Origin: a virus
Virus record (IMG/VR): IMGVR_UViG_3300021440_000083
Span: 1 to 32,896 of that record
DNA: 32,896 nt
Strand: one strand, 5' to 3'
Both the position numbers and the translations under genes were made by a program. Below the pieces are notes generated by a model, which had not been told where the DNA came from, searched no databases, and was given only the letters and a program-made list of their open reading frames with translations. Shown here piece after piece: positions 21,635-28,144 of this stretch; the stretch's first letter is position 1, and every line of letters starts with the position of its first letter.

Positions 21635-22288
21635 ATGAACCCAATAATATCAGTAAGCTATAGCAAATACTCAACTTGGCAGCAATGCCCAAAGAAATTT
21701 GAGTATCTCTATATTCATAAGCTTAAAGAGGCGCCCTCTGAAATTTTAGAGCGCGGCACTAGGCTACACAAAGAAGTCGAAGAGTTTATAAAGCTGGCCG
21801 ATATGCCATGCCCCGATTGTGCTAAGCCGTTTGAAAAATACCTCACGGAAATAAAGCCAAAAGCTGTCTCTGAGGAGTTCTGGCAATGTGACGAAAACTT
21901 TGAGCCTACAGCACCGTTCTCCCCCGCTACCCGCATGGTTGGTAAAGTCGACATTTATACTATTAAAGGCAACACGCTCTATATTATAGACATCAAGACG
22001 GGCAAAGTGCGTGATAAACAAATGGACCAGCTAGAGCTGTATGGCCTTATGGGTTTTAAAAAGTTTGACTTTGTGGATACTGTGGTCCTCAAACTTTTGT
22101 ACCTGGACAGCGGGGTAGAAGTAGAGCATACCTTTACAAAAGCGCAAGAGCCCTTGCTGCTTAAGATGTGGCAAGCTAGGCTACGCCCCTTCAAAGAAGC
22201 GCTTGAGTTTCCGGCGAACCCTACTGCTTTGTGTAACTACTGTAGTTTTTCAAAGCGTGCTTACGAGGGGCCTTGTGATGCTCACTAA
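21635..22288 (+). CDS. Cas4/RecB-like PD-(D/E)XK nuclease with iron-sulphur cysteines
   Basis: 217 residues. SYSKYSTWQQCPKKFEYLY gives Cys18, RGTRLHKEVEEF the conserved His region, and GKVDIYTIKGNTLYIIDIKTG the D...(D)xK nuclease core; QLELYGLMG is motif QxxxY-like. The C terminus CNYCSFSKRAYEGPC supplies three more cysteines (about 200, 203, 214), giving the four-Cys cluster of Cas4 and AddB-type nucleases. It would cut or resect DNA ends, probably with the helicase at 22979 in recombination or host-DNA degradation. It has an AAAGGAAG ribosome site. Confidence 0.8.
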   Translation: MNPIISVSYSKYSTWQQCPKKFEYLYIHKLKEAPSEILERGTRLHKEVEEFIKLADMPCPDCAKPFEKYLTEIKPKAVSEEFWQCDENFEPTAPFSPATRMVGKVDIYTIKGNTLYIIDIKTGKVRDKQMDQLELYGLMGFKKFDFVDTVVLKLLYLDSGVEVEHTFTKAQEPLLLKMWQARLRPFKEALEFPANPTALCNYCSFSKRAYEGPCDAH

Positions 22289-22679
22289 TTATAAGCAACG
22301 TAAAACTTTGTTTAAATATCCGCAAGGCAGTCAAAGTCATATAGCCAAAGTTTGCATGATACTAGGCTGGAAAGCTTTGCCGCCTAGTGTGCAGATACAC
22401 CACGTAGACTATGACGCTACAAATAACAGCAACTCTAATTTAGTAGTTTGTCCTAATGCCGAGTACCATAGGCTACTTCATACACGAACTGAGGCCTACA
22501 ATACTTGCGGTAATGCAGATTTTAGAAAATGCGCTTACTGTAAAGGCTACGACAGCCCAGAAAACTTAAAGTTTAAGCTACGCAAAGACTATAAACTACC
22601 TATGGCATACCATGCAAAATGCCACGCAGCTTATCAAAACAAGCTCTACCATAAAAAGAAGGAGAGGCAAAATGGCTAG
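22278..22679 (+). CDS. HNH endonuclease-like protein
   Basis: 133 residues from the ATG at 22278, which has GAGGGG upstream and overlaps the end of the Cas4-like gene; a far upstream ATG inside that gene is disfavoured. Residues 30-80 hold HHVDYDATNNSNSNLVVCPNAEYHRLLH: the His-His, Asn and His of a phage HNH. A Cys-rich segment (CAYCKGYDSPENLK) follows and the C terminus is basic. This is the second mobile endonuclease in the replication cluster. A role beyond homing cannot be excluded. Confidence 0.75.
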   Translation: MLTNYKQRKTLFKYPQGSQSHIAKVCMILGWKALPPSVQIHHVDYDATNNSNSNLVVCPNAEYHRLLHTRTEAYNTCGNADFRKCAYCKGYDSPENLKFKLRKDYKLPMAYHAKCHAAYQNKLYHKKKERQNG

Positions 22680-23007
22680 TGGCTCAGTCTCTAATCAGAA
22701 AAGACCGTCGCCACGTGAAGCAGACTTGCAAAGCCGTTGCCGCACGTGGGCCAAGACTACACATGACATCGACTCTCTTAAACTGACAAACAAAGTGGGA
22801 GTGCCTGACTGCTTGTTCTATGCAAAAGGCAGAGTGCTGTTTGTGGAGTTCAAAATACTAAACGCCCACTCACGGCCCATACAGACTTTTATGCAGGACC
22901 AAATAAAAGCACAAGGCTTTCAAGTAGAAGTGGTCGACGACGTACTGAAGTTTAAAAAGATTATAGAGGAGGCTTTCGGTGAAACACGAACTTTGGCTGC
23001 CCCATGA
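22672..23007 (+). CDS. VRR-NUC-type nuclease
   Basis: 111 residues from the ATG at 22672 (AAGGAGAGG upstream); its start overlaps the HNH stop. NKVGVPDCLFYAKGRVLFVEFKI contains the PD...ExK catalytic core of VRR-NUC domains, which cleave branched or structured DNA. A stand-alone VRR-NUC next to an SF2 helicase is the common phage arrangement. The end overlaps the helicase start by 29 bases, implying coupling. Confidence 0.85.
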   Translation: MASGSVSNQKRPSPREADLQSRCRTWAKTTHDIDSLKLTNKVGVPDCLFYAKGRVLFVEFKILNAHSRPIQTFMQDQIKAQGFQVEVVDDVLKFKKIIEEAFGETRTLAAP

Positions 23008-24340
23008 GTACCAAGTGCATGCCATTAACTTCACAATGGAAAACTTCAAGCGCGAAAGGTGTAGCGCGTTGTTCTTACAGCCGGGGCTGGGTAAGACTTC
23101 TATTACGCTTGAAGTATTCAGAATGCTAAGGCAGCAAGGCCTCGCCAGGAAGATGTTAGTCATAGCCCCGTTGCGCGTGGCTCAAAACACCTGGACCACC
23201 GAAATGTACCGCTGGCTTAACTTCAACGGTATGACTTACGCTGTGCTTCACGGCCCCAACAAAGACCGCGAAGCTCTTCGTGACGTAGATGTCTATATCA
23301 TCAACTACGAGGGTATACCTTGGCTGTTTAACAAGAGCAAGTTTTGGCAGTGCGACTTACTTGTTATGGACGAGCTAACCAGGCTAAAGTCTTGGACTGC
23401 TCAGCGGGTGAAAGTACTTAAGCCGTTCTTAGCTACTTTCAAGTATAGGCTTGGGCTTACTGGCACGCCAGCGCCTAATGGGCTGCAAGACTTGTTTAGT
23501 CAGATATACATGCTAGACTTGGGTAAGCGGTTTGGCCACAGGATAACTAAGTTCATGGACCGTTACTTTAAGCCACCAAGCCTTTACTCTTATAAGCGGG
23601 AGATACACCCATGGGCCGCAGAGCAAATACACGAAAAGCTTAAGGACTTAGCCTTTAGCTTAGACGCCAACGACTGGCTTAAGCTGCCCACTGAAATTCA
23701 TAATGTCATACATCTTGAGTTTCCGGAAAGCTTAAAGGCAAAGTACAACGCGCTCAAGAAAGAGTTTATACTACAGCTTGAAACAGCTGTAATAACAGCA
23801 CATAGCGCGTCGGTACTGTCAACTAAGCTGCGGCAGTTTTTAAGCGGGAGTGTTTATGTTGAGGGCATACCGCATCCTGCGCACTCTATAAAGTATGACT
23901 ACTTAAAGGAGTTCGTAGAAGACCTCGAGGGGCCGTTGCTCGTGGCGTATCAGTACCGGCATGAGGTAGCGCGGCTAAAAGCTTTGTTTCCGCAGGCTGT
24001 TGTCATTGATAATACTGTTAAGGCTGACGAGCTTAACAGCATAATACGCGCCTGGAATGCTGGTAAAATACGAATGCTAATAGGACACCCGCAAAGTGTA
24101 GGCCACGGTCTTAACTTACAAGCGGGAGGGAATAATATACTTTTCTTTAGCCTAGACTATAACCTTGAGACTTACCAGCAGTTTATTAAGCGGGTAAGCC
24201 GCCAGGGCCAGAAAGAGTCTCACGTATTTATACACTACCTGGTATTTCAAGGCACGCTGGATGAGCATGTGCTGGCTACGCTACAAGGCAAAGACGAAGT
24301 GCAACAGACGCTGCTAGACTTTTTAAATGAGGAGAACTAA
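22979..24340 (+). CDS. SNF2-like SF2 helicase
   Basis: 453 residues, starting at GTG with AGAGGAGG upstream, inside the VRR-NUC gene. Motif I is QPGLGKTS (about 34-41), motif II LLVMDELTRLKS (DEL-T instead of DEAH), motif III LGLTGTPAPN, and motifs V-VI GHGLNLQAGGN and FIKRVSRQGQKESHVF. These are the SNF2-type DNA translocase motifs seen in phages together with VRR-NUC. It likely remodels branched DNA during recombination or replication restart. The final residues are acidic. Confidence 0.88.
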   Translation: MKHELWLPHEYQVHAINFTMENFKRERCSALFLQPGLGKTSITLEVFRMLRQQGLARKMLVIAPLRVAQNTWTTEMYRWLNFNGMTYAVLHGPNKDREALRDVDVYIINYEGIPWLFNKSKFWQCDLLVMDELTRLKSWTAQRVKVLKPFLATFKYRLGLTGTPAPNGLQDLFSQIYMLDLGKRFGHRITKFMDRYFKPPSLYSYKREIHPWAAEQIHEKLKDLAFSLDANDWLKLPTEIHNVIHLEFPESLKAKYNALKKEFILQLETAVITAHSASVLSTKLRQFLSGSVYVEGIPHPAHSIKYDYLKEFVEDLEGPLLVAYQYRHEVARLKALFPQAVVIDNTVKADELNSIIRAWNAGKIRMLIGHPQSVGHGLNLQAGGNNILFFSLDYNLETYQQFIKRVSRQGQKESHVFIHYLVFQGTLDEHVLATLQGKDEVQQTLLDFLNEEN

Positions 24341-24341
24341 A

Positions 24342-24449
24342 ATGAACGAGCTAAAATATCGTCGTTTAAGGCGCGAAAATTTTAAGCTTAGTAGCGCAAG
24401 CCGTTTTAATTTTTGCGCTTCATTCGCGTATTATAAGCTCATCGGCTAA
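24342..24449 (+). CDS. Possible 35-residue basic peptide
   Basis: ATG with GAGGAG 7 bases upstream, two bases after the helicase stop. It encodes MNELKYRRLRRENFKLSSAS and 15 further residues, rich in Arg and aromatic residues. A hairpin (AGCGCAA at 24393-24399 with TTGCGCT at 24413-24419) lies inside it, so the stretch may equally be a 3' end with chance coding. Weak call. Confidence 0.25.
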   Translation: MNELKYRRLRRENFKLSSASRFNFCASFAYYKLIG

Positions 24450-24614
24450 CGTTTATTATTAATAAGCTGCTCGCGTAAACAAGCGGCTTAAAATATTCGT
24501 TTTCAGGGCACTAGTTTTAAATACGACAAGGCTTGTAGCTTACGAACTATAAACAGTAAGCGCACGCACTGCTGGAGAGCGCTTAATATTAATTACAATG
24601 TTTATTAATTGTGC
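24450..24614. other. Gene-free A+T-rich stretch upstream of accessory promoter
   Basis: No coding frame of note. Many TTAAT/ATTAA tracts; ACAAT (24594-24598) and ATTGT (24607-24611) can pair. It marks the boundary between the replication genes and the A+T-rich accessory module. Confidence 0.4.
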
Positions 24615-24643
24615 TTGACATTTGCTTAAAAGTATGACATAAT
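24615..24643 (+). promoter_or_regulatory. Strong sigma70-like promoter of the accessory module
   Basis: Perfect TTGACA at 24615-24620, 17-bp spacer, CATAAT at 24638-24643. It is the best sigma70 match in the window and lies 44 bases before the next start codon. Confidence 0.75.
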
Positions 24644-24686
24644 ACAGTCTCACTTAACGCGTTAACTAAAACTACCGGAGAATAAC

Positions 24687-24869
24687 ATGCTAGATATACA
24701 AGACAAAAAACAAATTAACCGCTTGCACGAAGAAATCCAGCAAGATGAATTTATGCTAAAGTCAAATATGGCAAAGTCACCAACAATTGCAAAAGCTATA
24801 CAAAAAAGAATTGAACAAAAACGCAATGAATTAACTGGTATTTATGAATTTGGAGGAGACTATAGATAA
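24687..24869 (+). CDS. 60-residue coiled-coil protein
   Basis: ATG with CCGGAGAA 5-6 bases upstream. 60 residues, charged, helical, Lys/Glu/Gln-rich from residue 5 to 48, ending IYEFGGDYR. No family recognised. First gene behind the strong promoter at 24615; the next ATG overlaps its TAA (TAATG). Confidence 0.5.
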   Translation: MLDIQDKKQINRLHEEIQQDEFMLKSNMAKSPTIAKAIQKRIEQKRNELTGIYEFGGDYR

Positions 24870-24976
24870 TGTTATTAATAATTGTTAAACTTATATTTTG
24901 TGTTTTTATAGCATACTATGTGTTGATCGTATTATCCATAAATGAAATAATCAAAAATAAGGAGCCTAAAAAATGA
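24869..24976 (+). CDS. 35-residue single-pass membrane peptide
   Basis: Overlaps the previous TAA and the next ATG, so it is held in a tight operon. MLLIIVKLIFCVFIAYYVLI forms a single hydrophobic helix; the tail is basic (IIKNKEPKK), so the C terminus should stay in the cytoplasm. Function unknown. Confidence 0.5.
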   Translation: MLLIIVKLIFCVFIAYYVLIVLSINEIIKNKEPKK

Positions 24977-25137
24977 GCAGAATAAAAGCCGTACAAAAAG
25001 GCGATAAGCTTTCTTTTGAAAGCTACGGAGAAACAGTTGCAGCAAAATATCATAAGCAATGGTCTCGCACGAAGCTTCTTACACCAGAGCTTGCAAATGA
25101 ACTAAAGCGGAGAATTAAACATGAAAACACTATATAA
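24973..25137 (+). CDS. 54-residue basic protein
   Basis: ATG overlaps the previous stop (ATGA) with AAGGAG about 12 bases upstream. 54 residues, basic, with VQKGDKLSFESYGETVAAKY and a Lys/Arg-rich end. Its last 17 bases overlap the ligase start. No family recognised. Confidence 0.45.
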   Translation: MSRIKAVQKGDKLSFESYGETVAAKYHKQWSRTKLLTPELANELKRRIKHENTI

Positions 25138-26185
25138 AATCAGCAACACTGGAGCAGTTCAAGAGTGGACTGTTAGAGACTTATGGGACCCATCTGCTAA
25201 AAGCCCAGCAATCATAATTGAATGGGGGCAAAAAGAAGGTGTTAAGCAGCTGCAAAGAGAATTTGTAGAAATGAACCAGTCGGGCCGCTCCTTGAAAGAG
25301 CAAGTGCATCTACGAATAGAGTCTCGCATTAATAGACAGAAAGACAAAGGCTATTGCGAGACAATTGAAGAAGCTAGAGATAGCAGGGGGCTTAATGCTA
25401 GTAAACTGCTTAAGCCTATGTTAGCAAAGACGTATAACAGTCAAAAAAATAACAAAAATGGATTTTGGCAATACAAATATAACGGCCACCGCTGTTTGAT
25501 AACACGCCAAGGCGACGAGCTTATTGCGTATTCTCGTAATGGAAAAATTATTAATACAGTTAGCCATATACTTGAAGAAATAGACATCCCAGAAGGCGCT
25601 ACGCTTGATGGAGAATTGTATATACATGGCAAGCCTTTACAGACTATTTCAAGTATTGTTAGACGCATGCAGCCCGCAAATAAAGAGCTTAAATACATTG
25701 TGTATGACCAAATAAGTGACGATGTTTTTTCTCAAAGGTTTAATTTATTGCATACTTATAAGCTAGGCCCTAATGTTATTGCTGCATTAACAGATAACGG
25801 GTACTCTTTTGAAATGTCAACTAAAAAGAATTTACAAGAAGCTCAAGCGCAAGGTTATGAAGGACTCATGTTTAGAGACAACGACAAACCTTATGAGCCA
25901 GGGTCTCGGTCATCACAGTTATTAAAAGTTAAGATGCGACTTGACATGGAAGTTATAGTTAACAGCATAATGCCTTCTAAGGATGGGTGGGCTATACTAA
26001 ACTGCGTTACACCCCAAGGTAAACGAGTTTCAGTTACCGCGCCTGGTACTATGGAGCAGAAATATGAAATTTACGAAAAAGCATATCTATACGTTGGTAA
26101 AATGCTAACAATCGAGTTTGCTGAATTTACAAAAACCGGTGTGCCTTTTCATCCTGTGGCAATTGCATTTAGAGAGGAAGAGTAA
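25121..26185 (+). CDS. ATP-dependent DNA ligase with N-terminal WGR-like domain
   Basis: 354 residues. Residues 1-85 (LYKISNTGAVQEWTVRD, GVKQLQREFVEMNQSGRSLKEQV) resemble a WGR domain, a nucleic-acid-binding fold better known from PARPs. The ligase core follows: adenylation motif I YKYNGHR with Lys119, motif III LDGELYIHG, IIIa YIVYDQIS, motif IV EGLMFRD and motif V LLKVKMRL. It would seal nicks at Okazaki fragments. The start lies inside the previous gene. Overall A+T-richer than the polymerase genes, suggesting it belongs to an acquired module. Confidence 0.9.
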   Translation: MKTLYKISNTGAVQEWTVRDLWDPSAKSPAIIIEWGQKEGVKQLQREFVEMNQSGRSLKEQVHLRIESRINRQKDKGYCETIEEARDSRGLNASKLLKPMLAKTYNSQKNNKNGFWQYKYNGHRCLITRQGDELIAYSRNGKIINTVSHILEEIDIPEGATLDGELYIHGKPLQTISSIVRRMQPANKELKYIVYDQISDDVFSQRFNLLHTYKLGPNVIAALTDNGYSFEMSTKKNLQEAQAQGYEGLMFRDNDKPYEPGSRSSQLLKVKMRLDMEVIVNSIMPSKDGWAILNCVTPQGKRVSVTAPGTMEQKYEIYEKAYLYVGKMLTIEFAEFTKTGVPFHPVAIAFREEE

Positions 26186-26313
26186 TGTTTATTTGTAAAT
26201 TACGCAAACAAAAAGGCAGTTCTATTATTGATATTGCACACCTACATGGCTGCGCCGCAAAAGTACAGCCAAACGCAGGGGCTAATATTGTCAAAATAGG
26301 GGGTTCACAATGA
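26185..26313 (+). CDS. 42-residue protein of unknown function
   Basis: Starts on the last base of the ligase stop (TAATG) and ends in ATGA with the Lar-like gene, so it is probably translated by coupling. MFICKLRKQKGSSIIDIAHL is followed by HGCAAKVQ and a Gly/Asn-rich end. No motif beyond two Cys. It may be mainly a coupling frame. Confidence 0.4.
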   Translation: MFICKLRKQKGSSIIDIAHLHGCAAKVQPNAGANIVKIGGSQ

Positions 26314-26705
26314 GCGTAGAGCTACTACCATGCCCCTTTTGTGGTAGCCAAGCCTATGTCTCCGAAGACCAATCAAGCGATTACGACATTCATTGGACAT
26401 GGCATGTTGATTGTACTGGGTGTGGCGCAACGATTGATTTTAAATCAACAAAAGAGCAAGCTGTCAATGCTTGGAACTCAAAAGTTTATGAGGATGAAAT
26501 GTCACCAGCCAAACATAAATTAAAAAATGATATAGAGCAAGCATTGAGGGCCTATTGGTCAAACAATGATTTTGATGTCGGTAGCGTTGAGATAACTATC
26601 GACTCTCACAGGGTAAGAGACATAAAAACTGAGTCTGGGCTTAGGATTGAAAACGACATTAATTTAAATGAATTTATTGCTTTGGTAGCTAATGGAAATA
26701 ATTGA
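26310..26705 (+). CDS. Lar-like restriction-alleviation protein with C-terminal extension
   Basis: 131 residues. LLPCPFCGSQAYV (about 5-17) and DCTGCGATIDFKSTKEQAVNAWN (about 35-57) form the zinc ribbon and the closing A-x-x-x-W-N of the Lar family, phage and prophage proteins that reduce type I restriction. Typical Lar proteins stop near residue 65; here 70 further residues (DIEQALRAYWSNN, acidic, beta-rich end) follow. The function of the extension is unknown. AGGGGG lies upstream of the ATG. Confidence 0.7.
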   Translation: MSVELLPCPFCGSQAYVSEDQSSDYDIHWTWHVDCTGCGATIDFKSTKEQAVNAWNSKVYEDEMSPAKHKLKNDIEQALRAYWSNNDFDVGSVEITIDSHRVRDIKTESGLRIENDINLNEFIALVANGNN

Positions 26706-26919
26706 CTTTAGTTTATGGAAATTTAGCCCTGATCTCACTGAGGGCTGTGAAATAAAATGCCACGAATGTGCTGAATGGTCTTGCCATACAGATTGGACCG
26801 AGACCGTGGTCTATTGTGAAGATTGCGGTGAACACTCGGCTATTGAATGCCCAAAATGTGGCGAAGTATTCGAGCATGTGTGGTCATCAACGTTTGAGAC
26901 ACGTGTGAAGAATTTGTGA
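26692..26919 (+). CDS. Multi-zinc-ribbon small protein
   Basis: 75 residues overlapping the end of the Lar-like gene by 14 bases. Cysteine pairs: KCHECAEWSC, YCEDCGEH and ECPKCGEVF, so at least two zinc ribbons are likely. Acidic overall, with several Trp. The pairing with a Lar-like gene suggests an anti-restriction or host-takeover partner, but this is inferred from location only. It is the last gene of the rightward block. Confidence 0.5.
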   Translation: MEIIDFSLWKFSPDLTEGCEIKCHECAEWSCHTDWTETVVYCEDCGEHSAIECPKCGEVFEHVWSSTFETRVKNL

Positions 26920-26986
26920 GCGGACGTGCTGAATGATCAGCAGCATAGCAAATCGGGAAGCAGTAGGCCTAACGTCCTGCCCGCTC
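26918..26986. other. Foldable segment at the convergence of early and late operons
   Basis: GAGCG (26918-26922) with CGCTC (26982-26986), GGACGT (26922-26927) with ACGTCC (26972-26977), and an inner hairpin TGCTGA-atga-TCAGCA (26927-26942). Together they could form a branched RNA. There is no T-run. It starts at the stop codon of the last rightward gene, so it may protect or end the early transcript. 26987-27006 shows nothing else. Confidence 0.35.
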
Positions 26987-27006
26987 GCCTCTACGCTTAA
27001 CGCGAC

Positions 27007-27199
27007 TTATACACCTAAATAGGTGCATATCAAAGCCAACCCCGCCAGAAACAACCAGAAAGCGGAAGGTAAAGGTACGCCCGGTGGTTCTTTATCTGGT
27101 AGCTCGGGTTGGTTAAGCTGAATTGATATGCCGCCCAATTGAGACTCAGGCGGCAGTATAGGGAGGGTTAAGCCAGTGTTTACAGGCGGCTTTTTTTTT
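27007..27199 (-). other. Coding frame reached by -1 slip on an A9 tract; VPLP-type hydrophobic C terminus
   Basis: In the frame -1 to the 124-residue gene, an open frame of about 60 codons runs from the A9 tract (27199-27191) to TAA at 27007-27009. It has no ATG or GTG start. It reads Pro-rich (PILPPESQLGG) and ends GVPLPSAFWLFLAGLALICT. VPLP followed by a Trp-Leu-Phe helix resembles the VPLP form of PEP-CTERM sorting signals, but the usual basic tail is missing. Access could be by -1 frameshift or transcriptional slippage at A9, by a TTG start, or the break may be a mutation or read error. Confidence 0.5.
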
Positions 27200-27554
27200 C
27201 TGTCATGCCTAAAAGCAGGTTTTCAGTTGTTAAGTTAGACTTAACAACTGGCTTACATGGTTCGTTTTGAAAGCGAGCAATCTCTTTATCGAGCTGCTTA
27301 CCTTTAAAGTCATTGTCTTCGATCATTTTAACTAGCTTTTGCTGGTCACCTGGCAGCTTAGCCAGCGCGTCCTGAATCACTTTATTGGCATCGCTTAAGC
27401 GTTCGTTCTGCTCGCTGAGGCGCTTGTTTTGGTCCTCAATCGTTCTTAGCGCATCCTTGTTAATCTCACAAGGCGGACTATAGGCGGCAATCGTGCCACC
27501 AACCGATACGGCGGAAACAATACCAGCCACCATGCCAAATTCACTCAGCCTCAT
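27180..27554 (-). CDS. Lysis-region protein with N-terminal membrane helix and coiled coil (spanin-like)
   Basis: 124 residues from the ATG at 27554, chosen for its AGAAGG ribosome site; a longer start would lie inside the holin-like gene. FGMVAGIVSAVSVGGTIAAY (6-25) is a membrane helix; residues 35-95 are a periplasmic-type coiled coil (EDQNKRLSEQNERLSDANKV). That is the plan of an inner-membrane Rz spanin. No lipoprotein Rz1 was found in an overlapping frame. It ends two codons after an A9 tract; a -1 slip would replace the last 3 residues with about 60 more and a second membrane helix. It overlaps the gene before it by 14 bases. Confidence 0.55.
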   Translation of the reverse strand: MRLSEFGMVAGIVSAVSVGGTIAAYSPPCEINKDALRTIEDQNKRLSEQNERLSDANKVIQDALAKLPGDQQKLVKMIEDNDFKGKQLDKEIARFQNEPCKPVVKSNLTTENLLLGMTEKKSRL

Positions 27555-27756
27555 CAGATGCACCTTCTGCCGGGTCGTTGTTAATAATCGTCGTGTTAGT
27601 GTTAGCCCGTGACCAATCACCCGACAAAGCCGCTACAATGATTGAGATCATACTGGCAATAATTGCTATCGGCTTATCCGCATGAATGACATAAACTATC
27701 AAGGCAAAGGCAAATACCAGCGTACTAAAGCGGATAGCAAACTCTAATCGACTCAC
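27541..27756 (-). CDS. Holin-like membrane protein
   Basis: 71 residues, GTG start overlapping the preceding TGA (GTGA). Two hydrophobic helices, LVFAFALIVYVIHA (about 13-26) and IAIIASMISIIVAALSG (about 30-46), then a polar, acidic C terminus (DPAEGASDEAE). Two short helices and location in the lysis cassette fit a class II-type holin that permeabilises the inner membrane for the endolysin. Which of the small membrane genes here is the true holin is unproven. Confidence 0.55.
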   Translation of the reverse strand: MSRLEFAIRFSTLVFAFALIVYVIHADKPIAIIASMISIIVAALSGDWSRANTNTTIINNDPAEGASDEAE

Positions 27757-27875
27757 GGCATCGCCTCTAATACCTTAAGCCCAAGCCATACCCATAGCGC
27801 AACGGTGCCGACAAATACTGAAAATATGAGCAATATGATTAGCCACATTGGTATGTTATCTGGACTTTGCTTCAT
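27753..27875 (-). CDS. 40-residue single-pass membrane protein of the lysis cassette
   Basis: ATG overlaps the previous TGA (ATGA) and its TGA overlaps the next GTG. MWLIILLIFSVFVGTVALWVWLGL (10-33) is a strong membrane helix with short polar ends. It may be an antiholin, a holin partner or a small pinholin. No lipobox. Not part of any family I recognise. Confidence 0.5.
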   Translation of the reverse strand: MKQSPDNIPMWLIILLIFSVFVGTVALWVWLGLKVLEAMP

Positions 27876-28144
27876 TCACACTCATACTCTGCTGGTTCGA
27901 ATATAGCACGTACCCTCCTAACAGTCTCGTGCTCAGCATTGCGCTCAAACTCAACGATGCGATAACGTTCCTTCCAGTCGGCACACTCAGCGCTAATGCG
28001 CTCAATATAAGGGTCGGTTTCTTTCACTATTTTAGTGAGATTCACCACTTTCAGAGCGGCATCGTGAAGTTCCGCGCGCTGCTGCAAATATTTGGCGGAA
28101 ACCAGCACCGAATAGACAAATAAAGCAATAACTGCCGCTTCCAT
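27872..28144 (-). CDS. Membrane-anchored coiled-coil protein of the lysis cassette
   Basis: 90 residues, ATG overlapping the endolysin TGA (TGATG). MEAAVIALFVYSVLVSAKYL is an N-terminal signal anchor; the rest is helical and charged (QQRAELHDAALKVVNLTKIV). This is an alternative candidate for the Rz-type spanin, so the cassette has two such proteins (see 27180-27554). Its order right after the endolysin is the more usual spanin position. Confidence 0.5.
   Translation of the reverse strand: MEAAVIALFVYSVLVSAKYLQQRAELHDAALKVVNLTKIVKETDPYIERISAECADWKERYRIVEFERNAEHETVRRVRAIFEPAEYECE

Noticed and set aside
22203-22277. Upstream extension of the second HNH gene
   Set aside because: It lies wholly within the Cas4-like gene; the ATG at 22278 has the ribosome site.
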